Shown piece after piece: positions 1 to 11,877 of a DNA stretch of 60,000 nucleotides; positions within the stretch are counted from its first letter, which is position 1, and each line of letters begins with the position of its first letter. Source of the DNA: Takakia lepidozioides (Eukaryota > Streptophyta > Takakiopsida > Takakiales > Takakiaceae). Both the position numbers and the translations under genes were made by a program. The DNA lies in assembly GCA_030704615.1 (NCBI GenBank), contig CM060734.1:11782001-11842000 (forward strand), given 5' to 3'. The notes beneath the pieces are model-generated. The model saw nothing but the letters and a program-made list of their open reading frames with translations. It did no database searches and had not been told where the DNA came from.

Positions 1-2836
1 TTTGCCTCTCCTTGTCCGTAAGGGAGAAACAAACCAGTGAATGTAGGAGCTGCAGTGCGTTCTTTGCCTCTGGATATTAAAGATGTACATTTTTCATGAT
101 TGGTGGCCCTGATCGCTGCACATTTCATACGCGATCCAGCACTTGTGCGTTCTATATGCCAAACCTCGTCCAAGCACATGGACTCCATTACATGCGGCAC
201 CATGTTCTGGTCTTCAACCATTGCAGTGACAGTGCTTGATGCATGGGTCCGGTTTGGGGCTGAATGGCCCTCACCTGTGGATGTTCCGCAATTCCATCTC
301 TGATCCAAGGGAATACGTGGCGTGGAGAAGTTGACCCTGTCCGCCCTATGGGAATCTGCATCCGATCCGGGAGGGGTGTCCAATTTCCGTTTGCAAGACC
401 CGAATCTCTCTTTGCCTTCCAGATGGGGAACTCTACCCACGAGAGGGATGCCATCTGCACATATGCTCACTGCCCGCGCTATTTTGCTGGGATTCCCCGA
501 TCTTCTGGCTGCCCGCAACATCAACTCGCTCTTGTTCGGGCCTTTGCCACCAAGGCCACCCCTCAAGAATGACCTGTATCTGGTTTGCTGTTGGAGAGCA
601 CGGATCAAGTCATCGGCCGTGGCCGCATACAAATCTCTTCCTTTTTTGCCGGATTGCTGCAACCAGGCATTGTACACTATCTCCGCTAGATTGCAAGAAG
701 GCATGTCCGCCATCTCCTCAATGGACATATGCTGCAAGGTGCAAAAACACAAAGCCGATTTTAGGATTGGGACTCTAAAAGACATATCCGAAGCACCGAA
801 AGGAAGATGAATGCAAACCGCTCACCGTTGTCATGGCCGCTCCCCACTGTCGGTAACGGAAGTGCCAAAATGCGAACCAGTCTTCCAGTGCCCTCATGCT
901 ATCTTCCGATGCCGCTCCAGATGAGTACCACCAGGCACGAATTGTCTGGAACAATGTATTCGCTTCCCCCATAGTTTTGGCGTCTTTGTACTGTTTGCAC
1001 AGTTGACGATGCATACTCTGCATATCCGGCTTGATGTCTGCCTTTGTGTGTCTGTCCAGGGATTGTGTCCATTGGAAAAGACACGTACGTTCTCTTCCAG
1101 GCATTGGCACTTTTGGATCTTCCGTCCCGAACACAATGCGGTCAGCGTTGAAGTTCGCTTGAGCACTGTCGGCCATGAAACCAACAAAATTTGGAGATGG
1201 GAGACCATTGGAGGCCATAACGTGAATAAGAGCTTCCCACATGAGCTGTTGTGATTCTGTGTCCTTTGACTGCATGTCACACACTGCAATTGTCATGACA
1301 CGCTGGTACACAGGGTCGTAAACATGACATGCCATTGTGGTCCAGTCTTTAACCCTCTTCACGTGATCGAACATAAGGAAGCAGTTGCCAAGATCGCCAC
1401 CCTTCTGCATACGTTTAACCAGGCTGACTCCGCTGCCCTCACCTTTTGTGGACATTTTAAACATGAATACTTTCCTGGCTCCTTGTCCCGGGAAAACGTT
1501 GTCTTGGATGTAGTCGTACATGCTCTTTTTCTTCAAATCCATAATATTGTCCATATAACCTCGGCTCCCAGAGCCCATTCTCAAAGCGTTCACTTGATTC
1601 CTAATGTTTGGAGAAGTCAATGTCGAGAAATGGTCCATAACAATGTCCAAAGCTGGTCCCTCCAGTTTTCCTCCAACCGAATCTGATGCACACAGAATAC
1701 AACTTTCCAGAAAAGACTTGCTCGCCCCCATGGCAATTGCAGAAGTGGTTTCCAACTCTTGCCTTATCAGACGCGAGACTGTCTCAACGCTCTCCCTGTA
1801 ATCCCCCTTGGACACAGGGTGGTTGTGAAAACCGAAATGGACACAGGCTCTAGTCAGGGTTTTGAATCGATGCACCACATAACATTTTGGCGCCACACAA
1901 TGCAAGGCAGCAAGGTGGTAGCCTACAAAACTTGCACACAAAAGTGTTATTATATGGTGGTGTCACCCCAGGCTTGAATGGATTCTCAGTGACACCATCC
2001 CATTCGCTTTGGTTTTGTACACCTGACAGTGCGAAGTGTCTGCATTTCATGTTCTCGCATTTCAGGTGCCCATTACAAACTGTTCTCCTGAATATGAGGT
2101 TGTCATGGTTGTGAATATTGGAGGTTTTTGTGCGGCACCAAGGGTGTCCATCGTGCTTTTTGTCCATTCCTTCCATGAGACTGGAAATGCCCCCCACTCG
2201 ACCCGGAGGAGGCAGCTCGAAAACAATATTACCATCAAATGATTCTGGCAAGAATGCCACACGCTGAACATTGAAAGTGCTCCAGTCAATCCCCCTCAAC
2301 TCACTCTTGAATCCTACCATCCCACCCATGGCTTTCAGTTTGGGAATGACACTGGTGATCTCCGCCACATCTGCTTCCTGATCTGGACATGGCTGATCCA
2401 CTGGCGGTATTTCACAGGCATCCTCGGAGGAGGAGTCCGAAAGCTCCACAATAGTGTTAACGTTACTTGACTCCTTCTTAACAACCACGGGTGTTTTCTC
2501 CTGGGCCACTGATGCTGCCGTTCCAGGAGTAAGGAACGATCCTGCATACTGTCGTCAAGGAGCACTGAGCACCCTGTATCTGCCTGGAGGCACTCTCCAT
2601 TGTGTGGTTTGTGCAGTCTGCGAAAGTTTCTGGAAGGTGTGCTTGAGCAAATTTCCATTGGCATTGTACACTTCCCTCTCAAGGAATAGAGTGCCATTCT
2701 CCAACCAAAACTGCGTTGCGAGCACGTGTTTATGCACCACCGCAAAACCATCATCATCCACCTCGTACGAAAATGGCACCGGATGGTCCTCGCTGAGGAA
2801 GTCTACGTCAAGGGAGCCCATGGCCTGGGAGGCCAC
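1..2836 (-). pseudogene. MULE-like transposase, copy 1 (partial, decayed)
   Basis: A DDE-type transposase related to the one at 20.6-24.4 kb; the two align along most of their length. Read right to left: an N-terminal part (2836-2558), a Cys/His-rich part containing KHDGHPWC (about 2130-2170), then the catalytic region. Candidate acidic residues are the D of MFDHVKR, the D of MADSAQAN and the E of CNLAEIVYNAW, the order seen in MULE transposases. A GT-AG intron at 825-732 sits where copy 2 has one. Exon 2 stays open to the left edge, so the C-terminal SWIM part lies outside. Lesions: an in-frame stop at 2555-2557 and a frameshift near 1890. MULE affiliation is inferred from motifs; homology to copy 2 is read directly. 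Confidence 0.72.
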
Positions 2837-3615
2837 CTGTCAATGTTGCTTCAAAGCGCACAATCCAGAGTCCAATGTTGCTTCTGAGTGCAGGCTGTAC
2901 TAGAGTGGAGTTTATGGGCTATATGTAAGACGTCCTTACACACAATTGTAGGTGTCGCTTTCGCATATAGGTCTTTAAATGCGGATCGGTACATCAAACA
3001 AATTGGTGGACATGCGAACCAAGTGTATGGTCAGAGAGTGCCCAAATGAGGAGTGGATAATGTCAGCCCGAATGCCACTCCGAAAAAAGAAGCCAACTGT
3101 TTTTCCACATCTGCCCCACCACTGTCCTGGACATCGAATCCCCCAATTTTGACTGACATAGCCGCCAATTGGCTGTTATGTCAGAGAGGGCAGATGAGGT
3201 GCCCATTTCTATTCAATGTTTAATAGCAATTGAACAGCTGTACAATTGTACCAACTGCACAGTCCTCCGAAACACCCCAAAAGTGGATACCCAATAATTA
3301 AGTTTTGCGGATGAGAGGTCGACCCAAACGAATTTTGGTGGATGAGAATTAAATGTTTTCCGGCGATATTGTTAACGGAAGACTGGACACGTGTCCGCCA
3401 TGCATGTGGACTGAGCATGTGGCGATGAGGACGTTTCCAGCGATCATCTTGGCGCGGATGGCCTGTCGGTGAACCTCCCGCAGCGTCATTTTTTTCCTTC
3501 TTCTCCTTCTCCTCACTGCAACCCTGGATTCTGCCGAGACGGTCACGCCATCCCGTGGGAGAAGAAGGCGCCGATGAACACTATATTTCACATCAAACAA
3601 GCAAAGGGCACGCGC
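2837..3615. other. No gene recognised
   Basis: Between the transposase relict and the first exon of the ParB-like gene. It would hold the 5' end of the MULE-like element and the promoter of the next gene. I see no coding signal, terminal inverted repeat or palindrome array here. Confidence 0.4.
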
Positions 3616-4055
3616 TAAAGAGAGGATGAGGGAGGCAAGACGGGAATTGCGAATGGGCGATGAAACCCCCCACGGAGACGAAGACGAAGGCTACACAATC
3701 TGCAACCACAGTTTGGAGAGGAAGGCCTTGAAGCGGTGCCGGAGGCGACCAAAGAGCAACCTGCAATTGAGGGAGGGGACAACGAGGAATCAGCTGGGCT
3801 CGAGAAGAAGCGTTGCGAGAGAAGAACCAAGCCATGGAAGAGCAGGGAGGGGAGGAGGGCGCGGATACGATGCCGTCTGCCGCTGTTTCCCACCACCCGG
3901 ATCTGCTTGGAAGCATGTTGCCTCCAGACCCCATGGAAAAGATGAATGCTGCTGAAGCATCATCAAGTGCTGCGAAGAAGAAACCAGAGGTTGTAATCAA
4001 CCCTCATTTGCCTTTTGCTTTTTCTGTTTGTTGAATGCGGAACTGGGAGCTCCAC

Positions 4056-4373
4056 ATCAACCTTGCGTCAACGCGAGGTTGATGTCAACCTCCAAGGTGT
4101 CTGTTTTGGGTACGAAACCAAGCGGATGCAGCCCTCGAATCAACCTTGCGTTGACGCGAGGTTGATTTGGGTGCCTCTTATGTGCATTCCCAGCCTCCGA
4201 AATCCAGTTTCATGAAGCGCAAGGTAGGGGAAGTAGATTGCTTGAACCCCCCAAAACAACCTTGCGTTAACGCAAAGCATTTAGTGGGTTCACCAGAGTG
4301 TTCCGGGACGCATTTCAGACTAAGCTGCAACCCCATGAATCAACCTTGCGTCAACGCAAGGTTGATTCATGGG
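4056..4373. repeat. Four palindromes in intron 1 of the ParB-like gene
   Basis: Intron 1 (3990-4430) contains palindromes at 4056-4083, 4139-4166, about 4256-4280 (degenerate) and 4332-4373. All centre on TTGCGTCAACGCAA or its TTGA/TTAA-centre variant, with arms beginning ATCAACC. The last is perfect over 42 bp: 20-bp arms around a 2-nt centre. Confidence 0.9.
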
Positions 4374-6263
4374 AGCTCGATCTGTCTGTTTAGGCAACTA
4401 GTCACTCACAGGGATATTCATTCTTTGCAGAGGAAAAGAAAAAGAAAAGCCGTGGGTGGAGATGTGGCAGTGGCAGAAGGTGATGGTGAGGAAGACGCAT
4501 TTGACGAACACTATGAAGACAAGGCCAAGGAGGTAATGGGGGGGCAGAAAGTGAACTCCTCGAAGGTGATTTTGTCGATGGAGGTTCCCGGAGGAAACCT
4601 CTTTATCCCACTATGCAGGATGATTTCTATGCCCTCTGTTCGACCCGCATTGAGAAACGACATTACGAAGTTGAAGAACGATTTTGTTCACGGCTATGTT
4701 AAGGGATCTGCAGTGTTCTATGTATCCACAGTGAACACGAAAGGAGAGGAGTGTCTTGTAACAGAGGACATCGAGCAAAGTTGGGATGCATGCTGGCGGG
4801 AAGTGAACAGGGAGTTTGAGGCCAAGCTGTCCAAAAAGGCCTCGACAAAAGCGTTTATGGGAAAGATGTTTTTTGTCTGGGACGGGAACCATAGACTGCT
4901 TGCCTGGATGGATTACATTTCAAGCTTGCACTCAGACGAGATCGAATGGCACTGGAGCGTGGTTTCCATGGTACTCGATCACAAAGGACGTGTCACGCAG
5001 CTTTTGACAGCCATGCACGACATAAACAAGTAAGTTATCAACCTTGTTTCCACCCGATCTGCGCTTTCACAATTGGAAATCGTCTTATAAGTTGAAGGTT
5101 TTTTCAGGTCGAATGAAACCTCCCATGTGACGACCAAGCTCTGCCACACTCTATTCTGTATCCAGAAAATAGGGTTGATGCCACTGGAGTCATTTACGAA
5201 CGTGCTCAGTCCTCAGCAGATGAAGAGGTGTGCTGAAAAGAAGACAAGCACATGGTACAGCCTGACAAGGGAGGCTTTTCTTGACTACATGTACATGGTA
5301 GGCTTCTTGACATCTGTTTGTTTGTTGTCAGGGTGAATTTTTCCAAGAAACGCCTATGTTTGATGTTTTATATTGGCAATGTATGCAGCAAGAAATAACA
5401 GAGACTGGCTTGAAGGCGAAAGCAGAATACTATGCATCCCACACAGAAGAGCAGAGGTCTGCAACTGGGCTTGAGGACATTATGAGATTTGAGATGAACA
5501 ATCAAAGGAAGAACCTCATGAGTGCGTTCGACAAACAAATCCGCATAGCAGATCCAAGTCTAGGCACGGAATTTCTGGAACAGGTGAAAGCACACTATGA
5601 CAAGTATGGCTCCAAGCCATAAATGACCCAAGAGAAACTGCATCGCCTTTCCATATCAATGGTGGACAATGCAACCAAAATCAGGTGGTTGGAGATCTGG
5701 ATTTCGGATCCACTTGTGAGAGACACCAACATGTTCCCAACTCCTGAGAGGGACTCGAAAACACAAGCAATAAAAGTTGTGAGCGACCACACATTCGACC
5801 AGTGGTTGCACAAAGCAACCTTCTGGAGCCAGGTAAGGCAATTGCAAAACCATTTTGGAATGATTGTGCACATTTGTGCTCTCTCCCAAATTCTTATGAT
5901 CTTTCTTGCTGCAATTGGAAAACCGAGCGGTGGCAACACTTGGGGAGTCAATGGCAGACTACAAAATCCAGATGGCTCAACCCCGGATCACACTGGAGGC
6001 CTATATCAGGAGATGGAAGCTCGCTATCTGGAACAACTGCTTCTTCAGGGAGTTTGAGAGATACAAAAGAATCTCCAGATCCCACGAATTCGAAAACCAG
6101 TACAACAGCGAGCAAGCAATGAAACGAGTGTTGTACAGGTTTGACCTCCCAGAAACTGGTGTGTTGCTAGAGGTGTGTGTCTCAGTATTCTTGTGTCATG
6201 TTTTCTATGGAGAACTTCGAATTTGCAAGTCTTGAGGGAGTTTTGAGGGCTCTGGAAGTAAAG

Positions 6264-7095
6264 CCGCGCAACATTGCGTCAACACAAGCTTGTCTCGCGG
6301 CTGCAATGCCCATGTCTTGATCTTCATGCATGTGTGGTTTTGGTTTCATGTAGCTGTACGTGGGGTCTCCGGTGGTGTCATTTTCTGCATTGTAGCCTGT
6401 TAAAGGGCACAAGCCGTAAGGCAAATCAACCTTGCGTCAACGCAAGGTTGATGGAGGGCCATGAATTTTTCAAGGGTCAGTATGTTTTCCTGAATTCTTT
6501 GGCTTATATTTTTGTTCGCTGTCGTTTCCGGTTCCGTTTCTACCAGGTTGAACATGAAGTTTGTCTAGAGTGAAACGGTGTTTAGGGCTTATACTTTACC
6601 GCCAAACAGCCTTGCGTTGATGCAACGTTGTTTGATGGTCTGGATTGCAAGATAGGGCCCGCGGAAATCGCACAATTTCCATAATATTGTAGGGTAGTTA
6701 ATATCATCAAACACCATGGACGGGTGTTTTCGGCAGAGGTATTCAACCTCGCGTCAACGCAAGGTTGAAACTCCATATGAACAGATCTTCGGAGGGTTGT
6801 TTTCTAGCAATGTTTTCCATTTCTACTGTACATGAAATCAACCTTGCGTTAACGCAATGTTGAATTCCACTTGGCAATCCCTGTCTTTTTTCATGCAACA
6901 TTATCACATGTGGATCCGCCAATCAACGTTGCGTCAACGCAAGGTTGATTGGGGCTTCCAAGTTTTGCATGCGATGGATTGTGATAATGGATTTTTTCAT
7001 CTGGTAAGTGTTCGTTGAAAGTGCAGTTCTCAACGTTTGGGGATTTCCTTGTCAGCTCGAATCAACCTTGCGTCAACACAACGTTGATTCGGGCT
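6264..7095. repeat. Seven palindromes in the large intron of the ParB-like gene
   Basis: The intron 6173-7213 carries palindromes at about 6264-6298 (degenerate), 6425-6452, 6604-6635, 6742-6769, 6837-6864, 6919-6952 and 7058-7091. Core and arms are as in intron 1. Spacing is irregular (about 80-180 nt) and the sequence between them is not repeated, so this is not a simple tandem array. Confidence 0.88.
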
Positions 7096-7942
7096 GATAA
7101 ATGTTCGTTTCGACGGGTTTCTGATCTGCTTTCCAAAACCCTTCTGATGAGGTATGCTCCGTGAGTTGTTCAAATCGAATGACTGTCTGAGTTTTTGGTG
7201 TGTGTGATTCAAGTACATGTATCATGTCCTCATACTAGGAAAGTACCTTAGCGATGACCCTGACTTCATCTACTCATGGGCTCACCCCTCCAATGACAAG
7301 ACAATGTACACGGCTGGTATTGCCAAAGATTGGAGCAGGGCGCATTTCAGAGACTGTGGGTGGTACCTCGATCTACCAAAATAGGACACACCATTCGATG
7401 AAGTGGTTTTGAGAAACCTTAAGGACAACGCCGCGGCACTTGCCCCGCTTGCTGACAAAGACATTCAGGAGAGAATCATTCAAGCTCTGGCTGCAAAAGA
7501 GCCTGAGAAATCGGCTATTCCAAAACGGAAGGGGAAGATTGCCGGGGATGCGAAGGGGAAGGGGAAGAATGCAGCTACGCAGGAACAGGGCCCCTCACAG
7601 GCCGCTGACAGGCAGCCTTCTCCAACTAGGAGAGAACACCAAAGTCGAGGGAGCAGCCTTTCGAGGCGAGAGAGCATCCATCCCGGGTTTTGGGCCAATT
7701 CCACCGTAAGGTGGTGAATGAAAGTTTTCTGGCAATGATGGAATCCAGGAAGTCCACATTCAAAGGGGTGCCGTCGAAATCATGGGACATGCTTCTTTCG
7801 TTCCTTACTCATGTAAGCACATATGTCTGTACTATGGCATGAATGATTTTGTTTTGGCAACTCGTCATGACTTAGCAACAAGATTGATTTCGTATTGGGT
7901 TTCGATTAGGCTTGTGACACTGTCTTTTGTTTTTTGGTACAG

Positions 7943-8957
7943 GTCACAAAAAGGCCAGATTGGGTGAATGGAGTTCAGCAGGCATACGCGACTGACCTTG
8001 TGGTCCTGGACATTCCTGACGGTTTGCCCGTCCCTGATGTGTTACCTTCCAATGCAACCCCTACCTGCAACAAATCGGATTCTCGTTACTGGCAGTGGGC
8101 TTTTTCATTCAGCAACAAATTCCTTTCTGACTCAGGGGCTCTTCTTCTCATGCAGTCAAAGGACATATTGGCACGGATAACTCTTTTCAGCTACATGAAA
8201 GCTTCCGGGTTTCGCGTCATCAAAACTTGGACATGCATCAACACACTGCCTCTTACGAAGGGCGAGTTCCCGGGGCAGAAAGTGAGTTGGTTCCTATCAA
8301 TGAAACTTTCGTGCTTCTCCAGAAAGTATCAAAAGTAGGTTATGTCTTTTTGCTCATGCTCTCTTCGAAATTTGTGGCAGACTCGGGTGTTCGAAGCTTT
8401 GTGCCTGGTGAGGGTGCGGAAGGACACCCTTCCTCTTGGTATTGCTGAGTTCCAGTTGAGGGACCTTGCAGCTCACATTGACCCCACTTGCGAGCATGTC
8501 GAGGATGATGTCATCTTCAATTACGTGGACTCGGGTCGCACTACGAAAAGGTCGAATGGTGTCCCTTGGAGAGGTGCCCGGGAGAAATCCCAGCTTTCAT
8601 GCAGACTTTGGTGGAGATATGCAGCCGTCACGGTGGTTGAGTGGTTGACTTGTCTATTAGCACAGGTGGGGCCCTGAACTTTGTATTTGAAATATGGACT
8701 GTGGCAGCTTCAATATACAGAGGGAAGCCCTGTTTTAATTTCTCATTCGTCTTCAATTTGCAGGAGCATCTTTTCATGTGTGCAAAAGCGCCGGAAGGCA
8801 CTTCTTCGGCATGGAGGCTGATTCGGAGCTCTTCTCAAGCGAGCTTCATCAGCTTGAGTCGGGCTCTACTTCTGCCCCATCCATAGAGGCAGTTCTGGAG
8901 GAGCCCGAAGCGCCTGACGAGGATCTGGACGTGGACTCTGATTTTGAGTGTGAGTAA
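7943..8957 (+). other. Methyltransferase domain of the ParB-like gene, copy 1
   Basis: Three exons carry a beta/gamma-type (permuted) SAM methyltransferase pattern. First comes DLVVLDIPDG at the motif IV position. Then FSNKFLSDSGALLLMQS and ASGFRVIKTW resemble the strand-helix elements that follow motif IV. Near the end, PAFMQTLVEICSRHG leads into VVDLSISTG, split by the intron at 8666-8763, and continues as AGRHFFGMEADSELF. This matches the C-terminal VLDPFxGSGTT...GRxxxGxExD pattern of N4/N6 methyltransferases. The catalytic motif is not canonical: DIPD replaces DPPY or SPPY, so activity is doubtful. After the stop at 8955-8957, another possible tail continues to 9336, with an AATAAA polyadenylation-like signal near 9358. 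Confidence 0.55.
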
Positions 8958-9344
8958 GTTCAGCTTCATGTTGTGAAATAAATGTTGCATTCCCTTGTGT
9001 CATTCCCATTTGATAGATGGTTGCTTCCATGGCATATTTCTGGATGATGACATCTATCACCATTCCTCTTCTTGCTTTCCACAGTGCGGCATTAGTCATC
9101 GAATCAACAGACACCTTTCGGTTTCCAAGGATGCTACATGACCCCAAGTCCCCCTCGAGCTTACCGCTTGCCTGTTTACGCGGAAGCATGCGCATGGGTG
9201 TTGTCCCAACAAACAATGTATTCGCCTCTCTATGGGGTCATGGCAGAAAAAAACGTCACGGACGGGCTGCTGTGTTCATAGATGATATTGTTGCAGACTC
9301 TGGAAGTGGTTCCTCTGAAACCTCCAGTAGTTCGTGAGGTTCAT

Positions 9345-9745
9345 GTATAGAGGCTTAATAAATTGTGTTTTGGTGTTGCAATCATTGCCAACCTGTTCTA
9401 CAAATTCTTCGCGTGTTCCGGAAAGTACATTTAGGGATTGCCTGATGTACGTCTAGAGATTCTAGCTTTGGAAAATGTTTGTGGGTTGGAATGAATTAGG
9501 AACTACGTTGCAAAAGAAGGCTTTGTTGTTAATTTTCAATTCCCTAGCGGGGGTTCTTCTCTATCCAAAGTCATGTCCTAAATCCTAAACCATCCACAAA
9601 CCTTCCATTGTTCCTCGGCCGGAAAGAATATTAATGTGGGGGCGATCAAGACGGTTCAAAAAATAAGGACATAGGCGCCATCCGTTCCGCGGAAATAGGG
9701 GGGGAGGGCACGGAATTAGGCCTTGCACACGTGGATGCTTGCTGA
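9345..9745. other. No gene recognised
   Basis: Starts with an AATAAA-like signal at about 9358 that could serve the preceding gene. The rest up to the LINE shows no coding pattern or repeat I can support. Confidence 0.4.
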
Positions 9746-9751
9746 CGTGGC

Positions 9752-10880
9752 GTGAGCCTGGCCAGGCTCACGCGCAAGCATTCCCCCTGGCCCATCACAC
9801 TCCTGAATGTTGCGTACAAAATAATAGCCAAGGCCCTGGCCCTTCGCTTGCAGCCTCTCCTCCCTTCTTTAATCAGAACTGGCCAGACAGGGTTCATTAA
9901 AGGAAGGTACATCCTGGATAATATTCTGCTTGCTCACGAGGCAGCCTATATTGCTATAGGCTTGGGTCAAGCCCTTGCCCTTTGGTTGCTAGACTTTGAA
10001 AAGGCTTTTGATAAGGTGGATTGGGCTTTCCTCCTCAAAGTCCTCGCCAAGGTAGGCATTCCCCCTGGTTTCTGCACCTGGGTTCAAATCCTCCTCCACC
10101 AATCCAATAGCAGGGTGGTCATTAACAGATGTCTCTCCAAGCCTTTTGGGTTGCATCGCTCGGTGAGGCAGGGCTGTCCATTGGCTCCCTTCCTGTTTTT
10201 GTTTGTGGCAGACTCCCTTGGCTACCTTCTAGATCAAAACATGGCAGTTCATGGTCTTAGCATTAGGAACCCCGCTGCTCAACTAAGTCTCCAAGTAAAA
10301 GACTCTATGTTCGCGGATGACATTATCCTCTTGCTTGATGCCACCCCCTCCACTTTCAAAGCAGCTGAAGAGACGCTCGGGCGATTCTGCAGCAACACAG
10401 ATCCCTCCTCTTCCGTTTCCCCTGAATTTGACAAATCGGATATCAATTGGAAGCATGTGAAGACCACGACGAAGACAAAGCTTTTTTATAGATAGGCGGC
10501 CTTCTCGGTGTTGCCTTGCTGCCCATGCGTTTTCTGCGCATCATGCTACTTGCTTCCATTCTTCTTTTATGTCTTTCTTCCATTGTAGTCCTTCATAGGC
10601 CTCCTAGCATTGCATTGCATCGCGATAGTCAGGGCTTCCCGGCTCTGGATAATCGGTTTATCTTCTTGTAATGATTCTAGAACTCGGTTCTGCTTCAGTC
10701 CACTGATGGACACCAGATGTCTGTCGTGCAGCTAAGTAATTGATCTTCGGAGTATCCGTCACAAGATCACTGTGAGTTAAGCCTTATGGCAGCCTACGGG
10801 CATGAAAGGGTTTTAATTTTTTTCCCTTCAATAATCTAATAAAATTATACCAGGGCCCTGTCCCCTGTTCCACTAAAAAA
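9752..10880 (+). mobile_element. LINE (non-LTR) reverse transcriptase fragment with 3' tail
   Basis: The ORF 9752-10495 covers the middle of a non-LTR reverse transcriptase: TGFIKGRYILDNILLAHE, DFEKAFDKVDWAF (motif A), SVRQGCPLAPFLF (motif B) and FADDIILL (motif C, catalytic FADD) are all visible. It lacks the endonuclease and the N-terminal RT part, so it is 5' truncated. After the RT it jumps to an unrelated tail, consistent with an internal deletion. The 3' end (about 10795-10870) contains GGGTTTTAATTTTTTTCCC followed by an AATAATCT run. The same end occurs in reverse complement near 17765-17840 and again at 55970-56010. Confidence 0.85.
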
Positions 10881-11530
10881 AATAAAAATAAAAATAAAAT
10901 TGGTTCATATTAATATTAATTGGTTCATGTTTGCATTTTTTTTTGGGGCCCTTCGTGTGCGGAGCCCACTAAAGTAGGGACTAACTTAGTAAGTAGTAAG
11001 AGGCAGGGGAAGATTGCGCACTTCTCCTTTATATACCCTCTCATGGCGGCGGGCCGACCCCTCAAGTGGTGGGGGACCCTTCTAGAAGGTTGTCCTGGGA
11101 CACATGTCACCCCTAGAAACCACCACATGACACATGTAGTTTGCTTACTCCAATTTGGCGCCTGAACCATCCCCCATTTAATAGCTGTCGCCTTCCTACC
11201 TTCTTTTTTCTTACCCCCTTACACGACGGTTATTAATTCAAATCCTTGTGTGGCTTACTATTACCCCCCTTTTTAATTAATGGTCCTTCATTTGATGGGC
11301 ATGGCCCACGCAAACTTGGGGGGCTTATTAGGTTTTTCTTACTCTGTAGAATATTACACTAGAAAAGAGTGAAAGAGTAAGTGTTTGGGAAATCTTACTG
11401 CCTACGGTTTGAAAGCACCTCTTTAGTTGAATTCGAGCTTATCATTGAATTGCTACTGTAAGCACATAGAAAGATGCAGAAAATGCTCTCGGCAACGCAT
11501 GCACCATCCGCAGTTGCGCACATGCAACAA
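10881..11530. other. No gene recognised
   Basis: Begins with an A-rich tract after the LINE tail (about 10875-10905), consistent with a LINE poly(A) end. The remainder has no supported coding region. Confidence 0.4.
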
Positions 11531-11532
11531 CA

Positions 11533-11840
11533 GATGATGTTTGCGTTGACACAAACATCTTTCATTTGGTGGTTTGTCTGTGCTAGAGAATTGTTGAAGC
11601 TGCATGTGGGCTCATATGCTAACAACAAATGATGTTTGCGTCAACGGAATGTGCAGTTTGGGTTTAGGTCTTTACAAGAGTCTTTGACATGTTGTATCAA
11701 AACAACACAATTGTCATGAGCACTCATGCTTGCGCCAACGCAAACATTTCGTTCATTAGTTTTGTTGTCCGTCGATAGAGGTAGAAAGATTAGGAACTGC
11801 AACATGCATATGATGTTGGCGCTAACGCAAGCATCATTTG
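11533..11840. repeat. Four palindromes upstream of ParB-like copy 2
   Basis: Near 11533, 11626, 11724 and 11808 are imperfect palindromes around TTGCGTTGACACAA, TTGCGTCAACGGAA, TTGCGCCAACGCAA and TGGCGCTAACGCAA. Arms are mostly GATG...CATC or CATG. Spacing is about 84-98 nt. They occupy the intron-1 position relative to the coding sequence that starts near 11878. Confidence 0.8.
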
Positions 11841-11877
11841 TTTAGATGTTTAGAGTTGACATTTAGTATATCTATGA

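Larger units (their letters stand above)
3736..8957 (+). pseudogene. ParB-like / DNA-methyltransferase fusion gene, copy 1
   Basis: Multi-exon gene. Exon 1 (about 3736-3989) and the start of exon 2 (4431-5029) encode a charged, Lys-rich N-terminus. Exon 2 then has the pattern of a ParB N-terminal domain: IPLCRMISMPSVRP near 4605-4650, then GKMFFVWDGNHRLLAW with the DGNHR signature at 4881-4895. Further exons: 5108-5297, 5389-5832, about 5906-6172, 7214-7812, 7943-8281, 8381-8665 and 8764-8957. Joins at 5029/5108, 5297/5389, 8281/8381 and 8665/8764 keep frame with GT-AG borders. The last three exons resemble a permuted N4/N6 DNA methyltransferase (separate entry). Lesions: TAA 5620-5622, TAG 7382-7384, a frameshift within 7600-7690, a 1-nt loss near 8588, TGA 8638-8640. 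Copies 2 and 3 lie at 11.9-13.2 and 40.0-42.6 kb. The functional calls rest on motifs only; a different small-molecule or RNA methylase is possible. Confidence 0.6.

Noticed and set aside
322-810. 162-codon plus-strand ORF at the left edge
   Set aside because: It is the shadow of exon 2 of the MULE-like transposase on the minus strand, which aligns with copy 2.
4056-7095. parS-like binding sites for the ParB-like protein
   Set aside because: Tempting because the palindromes sit in the ParB-like gene, but the core does not resemble known parS and the ParB helix-turn-helix DNA-binding part was not identified. Kept only as a testable idea.
3736-8957. Bacterial or phage contamination explaining the ParB/methyltransferase gene
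   Set aside because: The gene has several in-phase GT-AG introns and sits among plant-type transposons, and two diverged copies lie in the same window.
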